From contig CAKJVC010000017.1 in assembly GCA_918026815.1 (NCBI GenBank), positions 744,001 through 808,000 of the forward strand: a DNA stretch of 64,000 nt, in the 5' to 3' direction. The notes below the pieces were generated by a model. It saw nothing but the letters and a program-made list of their open reading frames with translations, was not told where the DNA came from and did not search any database. The position numbers and the translations under genes were made by a program. Of this stretch, positions 46,336 through 59,220 are shown piece after piece. The stretch is from Chalara sp. BL73 (Eukaryota > Ascomycota > Leotiomycetes > Helotiales). Position 1 is the first letter of the stretch. Each line of letters starts with the position of its first letter.

Positions 46336-46889
46336 AAGGCCCTGCGTGGCTGGCCTCCTTGACTGGCGAAAGAAGACATCACCCCCCTTTGATTGATGAT
46401 ATCCACTGCGCCTTATCATTTTATCTAGAGCATACCTCGTCCTCCCTACTAGGCGACTCATACTCGGCCATGACATGGCACCTCTCGAGCCGCTTCTTGG
46501 ATCCTTTCACGTTATGATTCTAGACTTGAGGCTCCCAGCCCATCTACAGTTGCTTATTGATTAGGTGATGTATCACTAGGATAATCATGTAAAAATGTCT
46601 CCAAGGCGCATAGTTTGAGTTTTGGCCACCGGTGTGGATGATAATTTGCTATATACAGTTTGTAGCATTGTATATGTAATCTAACTTTTAAAGCACTACG
46701 CTTGTCACAAGCTCAAAGAAACAATGTAGTGCTCACAGCTCTCCATTTGCTTCTGACAGAATGGACAAGACTAGAACATGTGCAACTTTTTTTTTGGCAT
46801 TAATTCATTACGATTAGTCGCTAGTATGATTCGTCAACATGCTCCTTTTCAACTCCTGGCTAAAAACTCAATCAGTATACAGGTGATAT
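46336..46889. other. Convergent intergenic region
   Basis: Shared 3' flanks of the APH gene and the AIG1-type gene. No gene seen. Confidence 0.5.
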
Positions 46890-47821
46890 CTAGGCCTCCC
46901 CGGGCTGCTTTTCCCACGCTCTAATCTCCTCCAACTCCGTGTCTCCCTGTCCCATTTTCCTACCTCCATAGAACTTCCCCAACCTCTCCATCTTCTTTTC
47001 TGTCACCCACTTCCTCAATGTGATAAGGTATTTGACGAAGATGAAGAGGATGCATATCCCGATAGCGATGCCTAGGATGTATGCCGCACAATAGACGCCT
47101 ACACCTCCGATGTTGTCTCCGTTGGAGTCTAGTATCTTTGGCGAGGAGTCCAGGAAGCGGTACACGTAAATGTCTTTTGTGTAGTGTGTGAGATATGCGA
47201 GCCCGAGGTAGGAGGCCAGTATAAGGATCAGCCAGAGGAGGTGGATCCAAGGTGGTGGGCTGATGCGTGTGAAGGAGATTTCGAAGAGCGCGAACACGGA
47301 ATTGAGAGCATGTTGCGAGGTGTTGGACCATATACTGAAGGTCGTGGTGAGTGTTGCGTCGCTTGCGAGAACCGCCCAGAAGACAATCGTTACAAGAATA
47401 GGGTAGGTAGTTATGGTGGTATAAAAGAGGTAGTGCAGTGCTTGGAGAGGTCGAGGGAAGCGGTTGAGGAGTGGAGTGCCACCATGTCGCGCGTAGGTGA
47501 AGGTGTGGATGGCAGACGCAGCAAAGTAGAAGGATATGCCCCAGTACGTGAGCACGGTGAAGTAGGAGAAAGAGAGCTGGGCTGCAGGCGTGTCGTGTCT
47601 CGCAATATTCCAGAAGATATTGAAGAGCAGGACCGTGAAGCCATAGAGGGACTTTAAACTGTTAGTGTATGATGTCTGCAAGAATATATAGGAATGGTTA
47701 CAATGAGTGCTCGAATGCCGAATAGCACCCAAGGTGGTAACAGCCACGAGGTCTCGAATCTATGGGAAGGATCCCAGATATCGGTCCCAAACTTGAGGAA
47801 TTGGAGTTTTGACTTGGCCAT
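46890..47821 (-). CDS. FAR-17a/AIG1-type membrane protein
   Basis: Two exons (47821-47702 and 47651-46890) give 293 residues; exon 1 encodes MAKSKLQFLKFG... and the 49-bp intron ends in an unusual AAG acceptor (also seen in several other genes here). Six or so hydrophobic segments, e.g. LYGFTVLLFNIFW, LLWLILILASYLGLAYL and YILGIAIGICILFIFVKYL. The AIG1/ADTRP family are transmembrane threonine hydrolases of fatty-acid esters of hydroxy fatty acids; the two catalytic positions match here as Thr-75 in TVLTYWG and His-154 in SQHALNS. C-terminus is basic and cytosolic. Family call is good; activity in this fungus is inferred. Confidence 0.87.
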
Positions 47822-50500
47822 CGTCACCCACCACGACTTCTGTCTGTCCCTGTCTGATGCAGACTTTCAGCCGCGTATTTCGAATGCTCTGCAAAACTAG
47901 ACGATCTGGAGCGCTAGCTAGATATTCCGGTCAAACATTAAATAGAGTTTTGGTCAAACGAAGGTGCGGTTGTGAGTTGGGAAGTGGTGTAGGAAAAACG
48001 GATATTGTCAGTCTCAAGAGATGAATATATGCAGCCAGATGCAGGGTATCCTTGGAAAAAAAGCATTGTATCCAAGATTTCGTGCCAACAGGGCCAAGTA
48101 CCGTGCATGGTATTTAGAGTTTGGGAGTGTGTCCGAAACTGGATACTGTCTGAAGATACGATTACACTTTGCATCAGCTCAGATGGCGGCGGATCACGCT
48201 CGCTAGAACTAACTCGCTACATGAAAGGCTGTTGACATGATAGAATCACTTTTCTTGAGGGAACAGCACTTGAAGTTTCATTGTTGATGTTAATTTAAAA
48301 AAGTTGGACGGTATCAGGCTCCGTACAGTAGTGGGATGGGTATAGGGGTGTTCAGGGGTGATGTTTTAGCGTTGATTTCTACTTTGGTACAGTGCACTAC
48401 TTAAGTACAGTACGTACCGGACCGTAACCAGGAATCCCAACTCAGCCCACATGGCAAGACAAGCTTTACCCTTCACCACTGTCCCCCACCATCGCGGCAT
48501 ATTTTTCCTGAAAAAGCATACTTAAGTAACGGTTATTCGTCACCACTCATCCAACGAATTCATGCACCCATTTTTGTTTTTGTTTTTTCAAAACGTGCTC
48601 TCTATGGGGCTCTGCTGGTAGTCAGGGAGCGTATTTGCATTGAGCTGGACTGTCCACCACAACTCCTTCCATACAAGGCGCTCGAACACGTCAATTGGCA
48701 GAAGTGATCGTTACAACTGGCATTCGCACATATAGCTTTTCTCTGAATGGAGAAAGGCAAGAATTGCGATCGGATAGGATGCTTCAATGGCAGACTCAGG
48801 ATTGTTGAGACAACGGACTCCAAGTCTTTCCTGCAATCTCAATGCAGATATGGTCCATGGTGATATCTGATTGACCATCGTTTCCCCTGGTAAGCTTACT
48901 GGAGTATGAACTCAGCTAATATCGCTTAGGGTCTGCTTCGAGTGCTCGATTCGAGACAATCGGACACAATTGGGGCGACCTGCGAAGGTCAGGATGAATA
49001 TGCTGAGCGGACTTCATCACATTCAAATGTGCCTCAATGTGCCTCAATGTGCCGCGAAGGAAGAGCAACATCGTGAATTTTAACCTCTCAAATTCTGATG
49101 TTGACGTCTTTGCCAATGACAAGACCTTATCCACACACCATTACCAACTGAAGAAGAGAGAGTGGCGGGCGGCTTGAGAGCTCTGCGCTTGGAGGACAGT
49201 AAGGACGGTATAGCCGTCTTATGATGCACTTTGTCGAGATGCAGATTCCTTGCCCTAAGGATGCATTTTTTTGAAACTTTTCAGAAGATAGACCGGGAAG
49301 TGCATTCTTCCGACAACACCCACAGGCACATTTTTCACACGTTTTGGGGGAACTGTTGATCCTTTCATCGGGTTCAGAGGATTGCGATGGTCACATCAGA
49401 AGTCCCATGGCGACTGAACACCTAAATGATGGCTCTATGGAGATATGCACCAGCTTCCATACTTGCAAAGGCTTTTCCTAGTCCGAGCTCCTCCCGATGG
49501 TGGGTGGCATGGGCATCAACCGGAATGGATAGGATTTCTCTTTTTTTTCTCTCCACCTGCCACAAGTGATGACCCTAGAACACTACATTACATACCTTCC
49601 AATTGAATTATTTTCAAAGTTTGCCTCTTTTCCTCTCCTTTTGCCCCCGAGCATCTGATAGCCTTTTCATTCCAAATATAATTTCTAGCCGACATTAGGG
49701 GAATCTGGGGAATCAATAGTGGTCCAGATCTTGAAGGTTTTGCTGGGTGGCTTGCAGCGGTAATTGGCTGCCTTCTGGTGATAAACCTACAGGGCTTGTC
49801 TGCTGGCCTACCCCTGAAGCTAAGCTCCAATCCTAGGCTTCCTAGCCGCCAGTCTAACCGCAATGATATTTTATCGATTCTGATCCACGCATCCGCATAG
49901 GTACGGAATATGCAGACAATACAGCGCACTATACTCATTTCGAGGAGATTCTTTCTTGTTGGTGCCAGAGCTGAATACCCTCTGACTCGACGGTCAGCAT
50001 CAAACCATCCTCTTTCCCTGTTTCTGAGCTTTTAGACTGATCATCGTTTCTCGTATCCTCAAAATCCGAAAAGGTTTTACCTCGAAACAATCGAGCCACC
50101 GCACTCCTGCATTTGGGTTGGGGGCTCCTCTCCCTCTTACAGGCTCCCCTGTCGATCACATCGCCCGCACTGAACTCTTTCCGCCCAGCGTGCGAGGAAA
50201 TAAGAACGGACGAACCGTATGTGGTAAGGGCCTGTGGTAAAAGGTTCAGATACGGCCTTCGCTGCCCATCAGCCGCCTCGCACAAACGTTCCAACGACTG
50301 GGCAGTGGGTTCTGATGCCAACACGGGCCCGCCAACCCAAGATCCCTTCTGAAGTCGAAGCCGAAGCTGGATCTAATCGTGCGAGTCCTATCCCCTCTTC
50401 TAGCAGCTAAAAACAGAGGCACCAATGCGAAGAATCCAAACCCTATCTGGCTAATTATTCCTCCGTGGGACTGACTGGCTCCACATCGTGCACTGTCAAT
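47822..50500. other. Long intergenic region
   Basis: No gene I can support. Small open frames (for instance 49935-50324 minus) have no motif. Direct repeats of AATGTGCCTC lie at 49026-49053. The last 500 bp are rich in pyrimidine tracts and may be promoter and leader of the next gene. Confidence 0.4.
49026..49053. repeat. Nearly 3 x 10-bp tandem repeat
   Basis: AATGTGCCTC repeated twice and then AATGTGCC, perfect where present. Confidence 0.85.
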
Positions 50501-52742
50501 ATGGCGAGCTTCTTGCACGGTCTCGATTTTGATTCTCCTGAGTCCTTCTACTCTGCATCAGAGCAAAGATCTGACCTGCCGATAATATTCGAGCCCGGAG
50601 TCGAGTCGAGCCAAAGCTCGATGACCCGTGGATCGGCTGCAGACGACACCATGAAGGAGGTTCGAACCAACGTCCCGCAACATCCTATCCCATCGATGCA
50701 AGATGCCTTTGCGGAGTCCATGCAGGAAGCCAACGAAAATTTGACGCCGCCGCCCAAGAAGAAAAAACACAGTGCACCAGTTCGACGACAGATCCTCCTC
50801 GATCAAGATGTATCAGAACCTACACATGCTGCACGATGGCGGCAGAAGCCAGGTCAGAAATACCACGAGCTCTGGAAGTTAATGGCACAAATCTCGTTCG
50901 GTATATACTTGTTGTTGAACGGAATTGCAAAGGATGACGAACAGGTTATGAACATTTTACAAGGGCATGTGGATGAGGTGGATGAATTCCTGGAAACCAC
51001 GCTGGAAGACTTCGATCTGGCTCGGGATGACATTGAGGAACGGTTAAGCTTCCTCAAGCTGCCATTAGAGAATATTGTTATATTTGATGCTATGTTGGAA
51101 GACCGCTCATTCCGACTACAGATTGTGGAAGGTAACGAGAAAATCGAGCATGTGATCCAGAGGACTGCAGCTGCCATGAAGGACTCCTTAAAGGATGTTG
51201 AACAAGGTCTTAGTGCTTGCAAAGAGTTTACAAAATATCTGGCCAAAGAACGAGAAACATCTTATTGGAGATACGACCGGCCGGATATGGAAAAGGTTTA
51301 TGATGCTATGAAAGGGAATGTTGAGGGGTGGCACAAGGCATATGTCTCATTACAGACGAAAGGCAACAACCTTGGAGTAGCACTGGTACAACTAGGTTCT
51401 ATTGTCGCCGAAATGGATCGAAGAGCTGGAGAGATCAGTCGTAAGACAAGAGTACGTTCCTCAAGCACACAAATATTGATGGCTTTTGACTTACAACGCA
51501 CAGTTTAGCACACATTCTCCAAAGTCTTCGATCACTAAATCGTCCAACAAATCCTCGATCCATTCACCAACTTCATCGCCTCCAACAGTATCCAAAGAGA
51601 TGCGGCGATCAATGTCAAAAAATCTTCCATCAGATCGGAATATCATTACACCTGCAATCAGTGCCACCCTTCCTGCTTTCCAAATGGTCCAAGACCGTGA
51701 GCGAACACCGGAGCCTGAACAGCGGAAATCTCCTTCACCAGTACCAGAAACTGAGCCAGATTATATTCTTGCTCCACGCACATATACACCAGTTCCGTCC
51801 CCACAACCTACTCAAAAGCCTGTTGAACAAGAAGCTATACCAGAAGTCAAACCACGCTCCTCACTGCGTCAAAGATTCTCCTTGAAACGCAGCAGCACAG
51901 AGCCCGCTCTAAAAACGCTGACAGATCTCAAACCACCTCCATTAATAGGAGTCAGTGATGGACCACAGAGCCCTCGAAGTCTTAGAAGCCCCCAGCCCCG
52001 CCCGTCTGGCAAACCTCAGCTTAGGAAGGAAATGTCGACGCCAAATCTATTACGCGAACGTACTGTAATAGCGGTGAGAAACCCACGTGAGCAAGAGGCT
52101 GCGCTATATACGCCGCCATCTCGTGGGATGGATTCTGCCTACTGTTCTGATCTCGATAAGCCACTTTCTCCACCTGCCCCTCCTACTACTGCAATGTCCG
52201 GAAATGCTAGTCCACGTATACCAACTCCGCCAATCTTATATGACTTCCCAATACCTAGTCCGCACTCCGACAAACAGTTCTTCCGCCCTGTCCAGGCATC
52301 TCCCAATTCTCCACTGCAGCGTCCTTGGACAGCTGCCCCATACCATCATAACCATATCCGCGAAAACTCTAATCTTTCCAACAGGTCTAATGGGTCAGGT
52401 GGGTCAGGCAATAATAAGTCTCGACTGCAGTTTTCATCGCACAGCCATACGCCGAGTCAGCTTGGTCTTCGTGAGCAGTATAATGCCGCTAGAGCGGAAC
52501 TGGAGAGAAATCAGACGCATAGCCGAATGGGCATGAGCATCATGAGCGACATGACAATGAAAACCGAGAATGGCCAAAAGGTCAAGAAGAAGCGGAGTGC
52601 CTTTGGTTGGCTGAAAAAGGCATTCTCGCTGAGCGAGGAAGAGAAGGCAGCCTTTGAGGAGCGTAGGAGGAGAACCGATTATGAGGATCAGTATTATCAA
52701 CGCCCCGAGCAAAGATGGGTTGACGGAAAGAGGATTCGTTAA
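50501..52742 (+). CDS. Coiled-coil / proline-rich fungal protein (729 aa)
   Basis: Two exons (50501-51451, 51504-52742), 52-bp intron, 729 residues from MASFLHGLDF. Residues about 120-315 are helical and charged, likely coiled coil (ILQGHVDEVDEFLETTLEDF-type heptads). The rest is disordered, Ser/Pro-rich, with repeated SPTSSPP, TPVPSPQP and SPRSLRSPQP, typical phosphorylation substrates. A conserved basic-amphipathic end (KKKRSAFGWLKKAFSLSEEE) follows at about residue 680. This architecture occurs in a fungal-specific family of unknown function; I do not recognise a name. The helical block with Ser/Pro tail would fit a cytoskeletal or cortical scaffold, but that is a guess. Confidence 0.85.
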
Positions 52743-53358
52743 AACTATCGACTCGAACTCCTTACTACCCTATGGGGTAGCCTAAATGTGTAATGGATAA
52801 TGTGGAAATGCCGAGGCATGACCAAGCACTGTACGATATGAAAGACCACAACGGTCAAACTCGAGGACGGCACAGCACTATACCCTTTCAGATATTGCTT
52901 GTTGCACGGTATATAAATCATCTATCTTGTTGATTTCAGCGAAGGTGTTTTGGGCGCTCAAATGTACTATACGGGATGGAATTAATCTAAAAAGGTCATC
53001 AGAGCGTAGCGTAAATAATGCAAAAATATATCAGCCTTCTGCCTGAACTTCCAGATTTATCCAGAACGGCCTTAAAAAGCTGGTTAGAGAACGATTATAA
53101 TTATATAGAGGAAAGTGAGGGTAAGTATAGGCATGTGTGAAATGAAATCTTAGGATTAAGTTTAACAATAGCAGCTGTAACGAATCTCATACCCATTCCT
53201 GCTCTGATGGGCTCCGAAAGCCGAATTTTGCAACACAAAAAAAAGTAAGAACTCCGCGACTCAAAACTGTGCAATCACATTTTTATCTCACCCAACTTCC
53301 ACAAACAAATGTCACCACCCCTCATCCCTTCTCACTGCCCTACCGATGCGACCAGTTT
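52743..53358. other. Convergent intergenic region
   Basis: Shared 3' flanks; nothing else seen. Confidence 0.5.
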
Positions 53359-54011
53359 TTAGGGTGTGGTGGGAGGGGAGAGGACGTTGATGGGCGAGCA
53401 TCCCACGACCACCAAGCCAGAGTACTACGAGTCGTTAGCATCTCATTCCTTCAACCAAGCATCCTACCCCGATGGAAAGACTAAGAACAGGCGAGACTTA
53501 CGTTGGTTCCGGAGCAGCAAAGCGGCGACTTCGCGCAGGTTCCGGAGCCGTTGGCAAGGATATTGATGGGCGAGCAGGTAACCCCGACCAGCGTGGTCGG
53601 GTTGAGCACCACGCCGAGGAGGCTCAAAAGGTTAGTTGCCGGCGATGCGTCGGCGCGCGAGAGGCTGCCGCAGCATTGGAGGGTTCCGGTCTGGCACTGT
53701 GACTGTATCGCCGGGATCGACACGGGGCTTGGGACCACGGGCGAGGGAACCACTGGCGAGGGGACGACTGGCAAGGGCGATGGAACGACCGGGGAGGGCA
53801 GCACGGGCGGTGGGAAGGGGGAAGGGGGCGGTGGGGGGTTTGTTGGGAACGGGAACGGGAATGGGAAGGGTGGCCAGAATGGGCGGGGCCGAGGGCGGAA
53901 CGGCGGGAAGTGGTGCGCTTCGTGGGCGTTTGCTTCTGCTTCGGCGCCAGGAGCCGGGGCCGCGGAGACGAGGGCGGCGAGGCAGAGTGAGAGGGCGATG
54001 CTGAAACGCAT
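53359..54011 (-). CDS. Class I-like hydrophobin with long proline-rich spacer
   Basis: Two exons (54011-53502 and 53424-53359), 77-bp intron, 191 residues. Signal peptide MRFSIALSLCLAALVSAAPA, then a spacer rich in Pro/Phe (residues about 35-100) including repeats of VVPSP. The eight-cysteine hydrophobin pattern follows: C-x6-CC, then C in VTCSPI, then C-x5-CC in TCAKSPLCC, and the last Cys in VVVGCSPINV, which is in the short second exon. Hydrophobins self-assemble into amphipathic films on spores and hyphae. Without the second exon the eighth Cys would be missing, which supports the splice model. The spacer is far longer than the few residues usually found before the first Cys. Confidence 0.92.
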
Positions 54012-55058
54012 TTTTGTGGGCGTATTGTTTGGATGGCGAGATTGTGGTTTGGATGTCTGTGCTGTGTGATGGAGAGCTGGGAACGATGGCTTTTATAAGA
54101 TGTGCGTTGGAAGGGAGGTTCATCGTGGCGTTCAGATTCATCTCCATAGGGATTGCGGAGCTGTCCCAAGGTCGACCCTCTGGTAACTGGATCGAGGGCA
54201 TGAGGATTGAGGCAGAACGTGGAGAAATGTGGTCGGAACGAGACTGAGACTCGTGGTGGGAATGCATTCCTGGCAGCGCATTGTTTACAGACCCTTTTTT
54301 AAGCGAGAAATGGGCTAGATGGTTGTTGCTTGTTGCTCTCCGGCCTTTACATTGAAAGATATCGTGCCCAAATAAATTCCGGTGCCAGTTAGAGCCGTGT
54401 TATGGGTTTGGAACCGTCAAAGCTTGTCCCATGCCTCCTCTTATCCATGTCTCACTCAAATGCGAAACAGGCGAATAGCTGCTTAAGAGGAATAGGAGAG
54501 ATAGGGCCAAGGAGATCCAATGGCAGAAATAGGTGCATGCCCTGCTAGTCGTGACATCACTAATTGTAGTAACAATACCAAGAATTTGGAAGAGCTTCCT
54601 CACAAATGTCTCATTAGAATGGTAAATACCCACTCCACTGCTAAAACCATTGATGGAAAGCAAACTAGGTCACTTGAGGATGAACAAATAGAAGCGGCAC
54701 TATGTTGGCACAATCTTCACCACAAGCACAAACTATGCATGGCAACTGGAGACTAGACTTTGTCTGAAACCCTTTTTGAATACGTCCCTTTCTGGTCGCA
54801 GCGGGGCAATGATCTTGAGGTTTTGGAGGATGCGGCCACTCTAAGACCTCGGCCTCCATAAGAAATGCCAATACGTTTAGAACAAGTAGATGTGCGGTAA
54901 ACAATCTGAAAAGGCAAATATGAGGGAGAAACAGTGTCTGACATGAGATGCGAAACCCAACCACAAGCAGGTAGATTCATGAAAAACATCTCATAAGTCT
55001 AATTCTTTCAATTCTGAGCCCATGTAAACAATGGTATGGTATGTTGATACGCAAGAAC
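54012..55058. other. Intergenic region
   Basis: Upstream of the hydrophobin gene and 3' flank of the F-box gene. No gene seen. Confidence 0.45.
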
Positions 55059-56629
55059 TCAGGACCCTGTGCCATAGCTTTTCACTCGGCTCCAGAATAA
55101 TGATTTCTCATTCCGCCGTGTGAACTCAGCCCAATCATCAGTAAGCTTATTATAGCTCCAGAATCCGTTCCACGCAAGCTTATTGTTCTTGGTTCCTTTC
55201 CCGGCATGCCGCAAACTCAAGTCCATCCGAAAGATATACTTCGGACCAACTCCTTCGGTCTCAACACAAAGGTCACCTTCAGCATCTCTAAGATCAGCAG
55301 TTGAGTGCTCGTTAACTGGAGACAATCGCCACCGTCCTCGGTGAGCACTCTCCATCACTGAGGAAGGCAAGTGAGAGCTCGCTTTGCCTTGATGAGTTTC
55401 TAGAAGCTCTTTGGTGAGAAAGTGCACCACTTCTGTGGGTTCGGACGTGGTGAGGAGACTGATTAACGTGCCATCGCGAAAGAAGCGTAGATATCGATAA
55501 TATGTTACAATATGTACCGGACTATTCCAAGTAAATTGGTTGGCCGAAGCCTGCCCCGGCCTAATATAATTATTCGTGCTGATATAGCAACCATTAAAGC
55601 GAATTCGGGGGCGCATCCTGAACATTTGATACCATGATGCTTTATAGACCTTGTGAAACAATGTCTCTGTTATGCTGTTTCGTAACTGAATTGCATCCTC
55701 CGGAGCGTCATTGACTATTTCACCATTCTCGTCGAATTCTGGTACTTCTAGTTCCAGTGGCTCTCCCAGGACCTCTCGCTGCCAGGAGTAATGCATGGCT
55801 CCAAAACCAACTTCAGAGCCCTCACAAATTCTTTTCCAAATTGACTCTTCAGTTGCAACTATGAACGCCATGTGTTTGCACACTTGTGCCATCCGAACGA
55901 AAGAGGCAACATCAGCCACAGCAAGATCCCGAAGAATATGAATCAGAAGCTCTCCTGGTAAATCTGCTATGGGACACGGTGGGGCGGTAGTTCCCTCTAT
56001 AGCTGGCGGTGCCGGTTCAATTGATAACCCAGAGAATCCTGCAATCAGTTCATTTATAGTTTGAGACGGTCCATCTAGGGAGTGATGTGCGGTATTGGGT
56101 ACTGTAGCTGACGCATTTGACGGATTTACACTTGGAGCTTTTGAGGCAAAATGCGAAGGCGGGAAGTGCTTCTTTTTATACTCTTGATCAACTTTATTGT
56201 CTAACTGTTCAAACATTAGCGACGCCTCCGAGTTTCGTAAATGCTTCGACATACTTTAAATGCCTTTCGGTAGAGACTAAGACTGTCCCCAAGACTTCCT
56301 TGAGTTTCTCGCTCTACCGCTTTCTCGTAATGTTCTAGTGCAGATCGCGGCTCTCTACTTCCTTGCTTAGGAATCTCCTCAACGATAGAGCCTGTAGGAT
56401 TGCTAGTAATATCAAGGCCAATAAAGTTCTGAGGTTGAAAATCCTCCTCCTCATCCACCGGCCTAGGTGTTTTATCTGTTATTCGCGGGGCGGCCGGAGG
56501 TCTTTTTGCTAGCTTGGATGTTCCAGGTACCGATTGCTCTTTATGGCTGTCAGCTTTTGCCTTCGCAGAAACCTCCTCTTTCCATTTTCTCCTAAAAGAT
56601 TCCAACTCTGAGTTGAAATCTTCCTCCAT
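55059..56629 (-). CDS. F-box protein of the FBXO9/Hrt3/Pof7 type
   Basis: Two exons (56629-56255, 56204-55059), 50-bp intron, 506 residues. Residues about 90-145 form a TPR-like helical pair (SALEHYEKAVERETQGSLGDSLSLYRKAFK then LDNKVDQEYKKKHFP; given here as two motifs, split by the intron). The F-box at about 204-250 reads IADLPGELLIHILRDL...VCKHMAFIVATEE. The C-terminal domain has RFNGCYISTNNYIRPG, HIVTYYRYLRFFRDG and LSLRHAGKGTKNNKLAWNG-type motifs, as in human FBXO9 and yeast Hrt3. F-box proteins recruit substrates to SCF ubiquitin ligases via Skp1. Divergently paired with the carrier gene at 57047. Confidence 0.92.
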
Positions 56630-57046
56630 GGTTTATAACCTTGAGCCTTCCTTCAGCGCCAATGTTGATGAAAGGATGTTGTCATCGGAAGCTTATCGCC
56701 GTGCCGTTATCGCGATAATCCCGTACGCCAAGCCCAAAGAACGATAGCTCGGCTTTAATTTTCTATGTTGCAAAAACACTACATCGTTATTTCCATGCTC
56801 ATGACTTAACCCCAACAAAGCTCCGCATAACAAAAACGTGCAACGTTAAAGGTAAAAGGGGCCAGAAATTTACGCCTTCGCGAGATTCATCCAGCTTTTG
56901 TGTGTATTTCAATGTCCACTTGGGATAGTCTTCGATCCCAAAACCAAGGAGGCGAAATATTTGAGAGGGAGAAAAGTTACGGAGATCAAGAACATGATAG
57001 GATACACGACAATAACCTCATACCGGGAGTATCCTCAACGGTAGCG
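56630..57046. promoter_or_regulatory. Divergent promoter region between F-box and carrier genes
   Basis: 417 bp separate two opposed start codons; both promoters must lie here or overlap. No clear TATA box seen. Confidence 0.6.
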
Positions 57047-58319
57047 ATGTCTGGCGAAATGGATGACGATAGCTTTGAAACGACTGCGGGGCAAAAGATG
57101 GTATCTGCAATGTCTGGAAGTCTCCTCACTTCACTATTAGGTCAGTATACACTTGAAGTCGGCGAGGCAAAATTCTGATATTGAGATAGTTACGCCTCTA
57201 GATGTTGTGCGTGTACGTCTTCAATCACAACCTACTCAATCGCCGCTCTCGACTCTATCGAAGCTCACCGGCACATCACCTCGAGCGTTTAGTACCCTAC
57301 CTCCGAACCTCGGAATCACGGCTTGCTGTCGTGAGGTATTCTTCGCCACGAACAACACCGAAATCTGTATGGCAGCTCCCAAAATTGGACCGGTATCTGT
57401 CGAGAGTTGTGCAGTAGAGGAAACTCAGAGAAAGGCCTTTACTTCAACTCTTGATGGTTTACGAAAGATTGCTCGCAATGAAGGCCTTACAACGTTATGG
57501 CGTGGGCTATCTCCGACATTGGTAATGGCAGTACCATCAAATATTATATATTTCACAGGTTACGACTGGTTGAGGTTTCACAAGCAAAGTCCAATCAATA
57601 GAACTTTATCCGAAAATACTGCACCTCTGGCTGCGGGCATGTCTGCCAGAATGTTTGCCGCTGGTGTTGTAAGCCCAATCGAAATGTTCAAGACAAGAAT
57701 GCAAGCCAGCCGCTCAACTGGAGGGTCACATTTTGCAGAAACTGCAAAGGGTATTGCAGAGATGGTCTCTACTCACGGCTACTCGTCAATGTGGCGTGGG
57801 TTGACATTGACGCTGTGGAGAGATGTTCCATTTTCTGGAATATACTGGTGGGGCTACGAGACTGTTCGAGGAATTCTTACCGATGCTCGTGAACGAAAGC
57901 GTGGGCGCGAAATACAAGCTGATGGGTCTCGGCGACGGTCTCGAACTCGATCTCAAAGCCGCGAGAACCATGGCGCCACCTTCAGAGACAGTTTTATCGC
58001 AGGTGCTTCATCCGGAGCCGTCGCATCGATCCTCACAATGCCCTTCGACGTTGGAAAGACTCGTCAACAGGTGTTTCAAGAACCAGGTGTAATGCCTCAA
58101 GGAGCCGAGAAAGCCTCAGCACCAGAGCAACGGTCAATGCCAAGATTCTTGTGGCACATCTTTAAGACAGAAGGTCTTTCTGGTTTATGGAAGGGTTGGG
58201 TTCCAAGGACAATGAAGGTTGCTCCTGCTTGTGCGATCATGATCAGTTCGTATGAAGTTGGAAAGAGAACCTTTCGTAGTATCAATGAGAGGGCGGAACG
58301 AAAACGGACGAATGTATAA
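57047..58319 (+). CDS. Mitochondrial carrier, Mtm1 / SLC25A39-40 type
   Basis: Two exons (57047-57140, 57190-58319), 49-bp intron, 407 residues starting MSGEMDDDSF. Three repeats with carrier signatures: PLDVVRVR (just after the intron), PIEMFKTR and PFDVGKTR, each followed by the usual W/G-x-G-rich second helix (LWRGLSPTLVMAVPSN, MWRGLTLTLWRDVPFS, LWKGWVPRTMKVAPAC). The long cysteine-containing matrix loop in repeat 1 (NLGITACCREVFF) is characteristic of Mtm1/SLC25A39/40; yeast Mtm1 is linked to manganese SOD metallation, and SLC25A39 to mitochondrial glutathione import. Inner-membrane location expected. Earlier in-frame Met codons exist (from about 56900) but the chosen one matches the family start. 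Confidence 0.93.
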
Positions 58320-59220
58320 AAAAATGGTTGTTTTTGGAGTACAAAGGGGACTGGGATTTCTGATATCTGCTGAAGTTTGCAGCCGTTAAGCATAGCGAGG
58401 GGGTCAATGGCCATGTATTATACCCTGGGAGATCTCGACTTTCGCACGTGTTGATCCCAGCAATTGTAATGATAATCAACCGTCAAATAAAAAAGGCATA
58501 AATATTTCCTGCCAGTGCAGCTGCTCTTTGATGTGCAGTTTCGACAATTATTTTGTCATCACCCTGCTTTATAAGAGTTGAGCAAGGTTGTCCTGCGGGT
58601 GCAATTCTGCCAAAAGACAATCAGATACACCCGGATGATCTTTAATTGGATTGATCGTAAGCCTCCGCAAGTAGGAGTTGAATGATTCTACGGAAGGACG
58701 GTCCGTTGCTTTGCATCGGGAAATTTTGGATTTTGTAGGACTCGGCGTGATCAAAACATGATAATCAAGGCGAATGACGGACTTTGTTATCTTGAAAAAA
58801 TAGGTCAAACCTACACTTGAGAGGCCAGATTACCTCCCTCTAACTATCATTCATATTCCTACCGGTATAATCTTATGCGGAGGCATCGATGCTTCGTGGT
58901 ACCTCCCACGTAGCAAGACCTTAACTCTGGGCAATCACAGGCGCCAGAGGAGAACGTTTGCGCTGATTATAGTATAATGTTGTATTTGCTCACCTAGTTC
59001 CTCAGATTGATCATTTCCTCTTTTCCAACTGGATTCTATATCCGACCCGGATAGGAAATTCACCGTCCAGAAGTTCGAGACAAGAAAACTTCCATGGCAA
59101 TGTGCAAAAATGTTGGGCGTACCATTTGTATATAAACGACGATAGCACAATTGGAATTCGTTTTACAATTGTCAACTTACGAGATTTTATCAGAAGGCTA
59201 CGTTGTGTTGTATTTGCAGA
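58320..59220. other. Intergenic region
   Basis: No gene seen; short open frames lack motifs. Confidence 0.45.

Noticed and set aside
45829..46476. Minus-strand frame of 215 codons
   Set aside because: Antisense of the APH kinase-like domain.
47184..47657. Plus-strand frame of 157 codons rich in Glu/Gly
   Set aside because: Antisense of the AIG1-type membrane protein.
53503..54069. Plus-strand Gly/Thr-repeat frame of 188 codons
   Set aside because: Antisense of the hydrophobin's proline-rich spacer; the hydrophobin frame has the signal peptide, eight Cys and a splice model.
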